A DNA stretch of 7,680 bases from Clostridiaceae bacterium (GTDB lineage Bacteria; Bacillota; Clostridia; Monoglobales; Firm-18), in NCBI GenBank assembly GCA_012511915.1, contig JAAZFB010000027.1:1-7680 (forward strand), in the 5' to 3' direction. Position 1 is the first letter of the stretch; each line of letters begins with the position of its first letter. Both the position numbers and the translations under genes were made by a program. This document shows, piece by piece, positions 7,143 to 7,680 of this stretch. The notes beneath the pieces are model-generated. The model searched no databases and was not told the origin of the DNA. It saw nothing but the letters and a program-made list of their open reading frames with translations.

Positions 7143-7157
7143 CATGAGTATAGTAAT

Positions 7158-7186
7158 ATTTTAATGCTTTTTGCGTTTATTGTCAA
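7158..7186 (-). promoter_or_regulatory. Sigma-A-type promoter of rny
   Basis: On the minus strand a perfect -35 box TTGACA (7181-7186) is followed after exactly 17 bases by TAAAAT (7158-7163), five of six matches to the -10 consensus. Transcription would begin near 7151, giving a leader of about 65 bases before the ATA start. It makes rny independent of the upstream isomerase gene. Confidence 0.75.
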
Positions 7187-7210
7187 GTTGTTTCGGATTA
7201 GTATTAGCTT

Positions 7211-7234
7211 CACAATACCGCACACAATACCGGA
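7211..7234. repeat. Two tandem 12-bp units
   Basis: CACAATACCGCA (7211-7222) is followed directly by CACAATACCGGA (7223-7234), differing at one base. The pair lies between the isomerase stop and the rny promoter, about 25 bases upstream of the -35 box. It may be a chance duplication or a pair of protein-binding sites. Confidence 0.45.
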
Positions 7235-7249
7235 ACAGGTTTCCTGTTC
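7233..7249 (-). other. Short hairpin downstream of the isomerase gene
   Basis: GAACAGG (7233-7239) and CCTGTTC (7243-7249) form a perfect 7-bp stem with a 3-base loop, 24 bases past the isomerase stop. On the minus strand it is not followed by a T-run (CGGTATTG follows), so it is at best a weak or factor-dependent terminator, or a 3'-end stabiliser. Confidence 0.35.
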
Positions 7250-7272
7250 AACGCTAAGGCTCGCCCTCATTG

Positions 7273-7680
7273 CTACTTCATTTTATTAGGCTCGGGGTAT
7301 TCTTTGCCGAAGACTTCGACGCTAACCTTTTTCATTACTTGACTCTCAAGGGGTTTATCGTTTCTGTCACGTTTTGCACTTACTATTTTATCCGCAACCT
7401 CTATTCCCTCTATCACTTTTCCGAATGATGCGTATTTACCGTCTAACGATGGATAATCTGCCACCATAATAAAAAACTGGCTTCCCGCACTATCCATACC
7501 CCTCGACCTTGCCATAGATAAAACGCCTCTTGTGTGCCTTAGCTCATTTTTAAAGCCGTTTGCGCTGAATTCACCCTTTATCGCATAGCCGGGACCGCCT
7601 GTGCCTGTCCCGTTAGGATCTCCCCCTTGAATCATAAACCCTGGAATAACGCGATGGAATATAAGACCATCATAATAGCC
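7273..7680 (-). CDS. Cyclophilin-type peptidyl-prolyl cis-trans isomerase, partial (5' end beyond window)
   Basis: The reading frame stays open to the right edge, so the N-terminal part is missing; 135 codons plus the stop are present. The visible protein begins within GLIFHRVIPGFMIQGGDP, the cyclophilin hallmark carrying the catalytic arginine (FHR). It continues through GTGTGGPGY, LSMAR and SQFFIMVADYPSLDGKYASFGKV. Cyclophilins catalyse proline cis-trans isomerisation during protein folding. By alignment to human cyclophilin A from memory, the positions of Trp121 and His126 are Ser and Tyr here, as is common in bacterial forms and usually linked to weak cyclosporin binding. Whether the protein is cytoplasmic or an exported lipoprotein depends on the missing N-terminus. 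The C-terminus is slightly extended (EYPEPNKMK). Confidence 0.93.
   Translation of the reverse strand, partial: GYYDGLIFHRVIPGFMIQGGDPNGTGTGGPGYAIKGEFSANGFKNELRHTRGVLSMARSRGMDSAGSQFFIMVADYPSLDGKYASFGKVIEGIEVADKIVSAKRDRNDKPLESQVMKKVSVEVFGKEYPEPNKMK

Noticed and set aside
7233..7249. Intrinsic terminator of the isomerase gene
   Set aside because: The stem is only 7 bp and no T-run follows it on the minus strand.
6992..7270. Minus-strand frame over the rny leader
   Set aside because: It spans the rny promoter and leader and overlaps the start of rny in another frame; the translation shows no known domain.
1..7680. A previously undescribed multi-gene system (defence, biosynthetic or phage-like)
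   Set aside because: Every substantial gene belongs to a well-known family, and no unknown conserved gene, integrase, toxin-antitoxin pair or repeat array is present.

Overview
The window looks like a chromosomal segment of a low-GC Gram-positive bacterium, most likely a Clostridia-type Firmicute. The reasons are the AT-rich sequence, the purine-rich Shine-Dalgarno sites, the use of TTG starts, and the RNase Y (rny) - ymdB gene order on one strand, which is a known Firmicutes arrangement. The genus cannot be told from this sequence. The right edge cuts through a gene; the left edge lies inside a promoter region.

Layout. Positions 1-84 hold a probable -10 box and a 48-bp near-perfect palindrome in front of a two-gene operon on the + strand (85-1815 and 1812-3554). 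The two genes overlap by 4 bases and encode the halves of a heterodimeric ABC exporter with one degenerate ATP site. The second half collides tail to tail, with a 4-base overlap, with a minus-strand alpha/beta-hydrolase (acetyl-esterase type, 3551-4384). Upstream of the hydrolase is a roughly 161-bp MITE-like element (4411-4575 including its TA flanks) with long imperfect terminal inverted repeats. It ends three bases past the stop codon of the next minus-strand gene, ymdB (4579-5352). Further right, all on the minus strand, are a strong hairpin between rny and ymdB (5417-5453), rny itself (5524-7086), a good sigma-A-type promoter for rny (7158-7186), a short gap with a tandem repeat and a small hairpin, and the 3' part of a cyclophilin-type peptidyl-prolyl isomerase that runs off the right edge.

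Function. RNase Y is the membrane-anchored endonuclease that starts mRNA decay, and YmdB is a di-metal cyclic-nucleotide phosphodiesterase usually encoded next to it. They form an RNA/nucleotide-signalling block, although a hairpin and a candidate internal promoter here suggest partly separate expression. The ABC pair is an efflux-type exporter whose palindromic leader suggests control by a dimeric repressor encoded outside the window. The hydrolase is probably independent of both.

Nothing here amounts to a new multi-gene system. The items most worth a second look are the apparent ATA start codon of rny, which gives exactly 520 residues and ideal spacing from a strong Shine-Dalgarno, the MITE, the exporter palindrome, and an octamer (TTTAGTAT) that recurs in the gaps between genes.
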